From the NCBI RefSeq assembly GCF_001456025.1, contig NZ_LMTZ01000140.1:124001-188000 (forward strand): 64,000 nucleotides of DNA, written 5' to 3'. Made by a program: the position numbers and the translations under genes. Shown one piece after another: positions 63,669 through 64,000 of this stretch. Source of the stretch: Mastigocoleus testarum BC008. Its GTDB lineage: Bacteria; Cyanobacteriota; Cyanobacteriia; Cyanobacteriales; Nostocaceae. How positions within the stretch are numbered: the first letter of the stretch is position 1; each line of letters opens with the position of its first letter. The notes below the pieces were generated by a model, which saw only the letters and a program-made list of their open reading frames with translations, ran no database searches and was not told where the DNA came from.

Positions 63669-64000
63669 TATAGTAAAACAAGCTTCTTGTTCTTTTGATA
63701 CCCCTGTTATAGATGAAAACAGATCCCAATCGTACTTAAACTTACACCTTTTGTCGTAACCTGTAATTAGCATTCTCGATGAGATTGAAAAATTTCCCAA
63801 GTGAGATTTTTAGCTAATTTTAGTGAAAATTTGCTGTTGAACGGGGAATGCATTTTCCTGTAGCTGTATGCTCAGCACTAATATGCGTATTAATTGGCAC
63901 ACTCACTAGTATGACATATAAATTTAATTAACACGGAACTAGATTCAGAGTATACCTCGTATAACTCTGCAAAACTAAGATGTTCTCGGAACTGTTTGTG

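Larger units (their letters stand above)
63120..64000. other. Intergenic right edge with repeats
   Basis: It contains the gyrB terminator, a dispersed element copy followed by GC-rich palindromes (63241-63480) and a two-copy TTAGGAATTCAAAAAA duplication (63637-63668). The last 330 bases are AT-rich with no gene seen. Confidence 0.55.

Overview
The window comes from a cyanobacterium, most likely a filamentous and probably heterocyst-forming (Nostocales-type) one. The evidence is a low-GC genome, at least fifteen copies of the HIP1 octamer GCGATCGC, adjacent PspA and Vipp1/IM30 genes, TTCTGAC heptamer repeats of the STRR type near the left end, and many GC-rich palindromic interspersed repeats between genes. 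I cannot assign a genus from the sequence alone.

Layout. Positions 0.4-4.3 kb hold a DciA-type DUF721 protein, a membrane-anchored SPOR-like protein and the PspA/Vipp1 pair. Positions 4.3-7.2 kb are a 2.9-kb gene-poor stretch with dispersed repeats, a strong hairpin and one 59-codon membrane-protein ORF on the minus strand. Positions 7.2-12.3 kb carry a DUF362 protein, a PsbP-like lipoprotein, aspartate ammonia-lyase and a PgsA-type phosphatidyltransferase. Positions 12.4-50.7 kb are dominated by exopolysaccharide (EPS) genes. Positions 50.8-64 kb are mostly housekeeping: acetyltransferases, 5-formyl-THF cyclo-ligase, pyrophosphatase, panD, a degenerate metallo-beta-lactamase-fold protein, a GHL10-type hydrolase, glcD, an SGNH hydrolase, miaA and gyrB.

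The EPS locus has a Wzc-type tyrosine autokinase read leftwards. Rightwards it has a WecA-type initiating transferase, an MsbA-like ABC exporter, nine glycosyltransferases between 16 and 35 kb (eight GT4-like, one GT2), an acyltransferase, a methyltransferase, a Wzy-like polymerase and two sulfotransferases. Next to it lie an RTX-repeat protein, an SLC13-type anion (sulfate?) permease, APS kinase and ATP sulfurylase. Further right are a DUF218/YdcF protein, a WcaF-like acetyltransferase, another GT4, a polyprenyl-phosphate sugar transferase and gmd/fcl for GDP-L-fucose. Together these suggest a sulfated, fucose-containing polysaccharide with its own sulfate uptake, PAPS and GDP-fucose supply encoded alongside. 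I saw no Wzx flippase or Wza export protein in the window.

Other points worth a second look are a roughly 20-kb HIP1-free block over the EPS/sulfation genes, an MBL-fold protein that has lost its metal-binding motif, MITE-like elements with TTACGCAA ends, a separate diverged repeat family with nested palindromes, paired CGGGCCCG palindromes near the first EPS genes, and many exact two-copy tandem duplications of 13-19 bp. I found no rRNA or tRNA gene, CRISPR array or intact insertion sequence, but this was reading by eye and small RNA genes could be missed.
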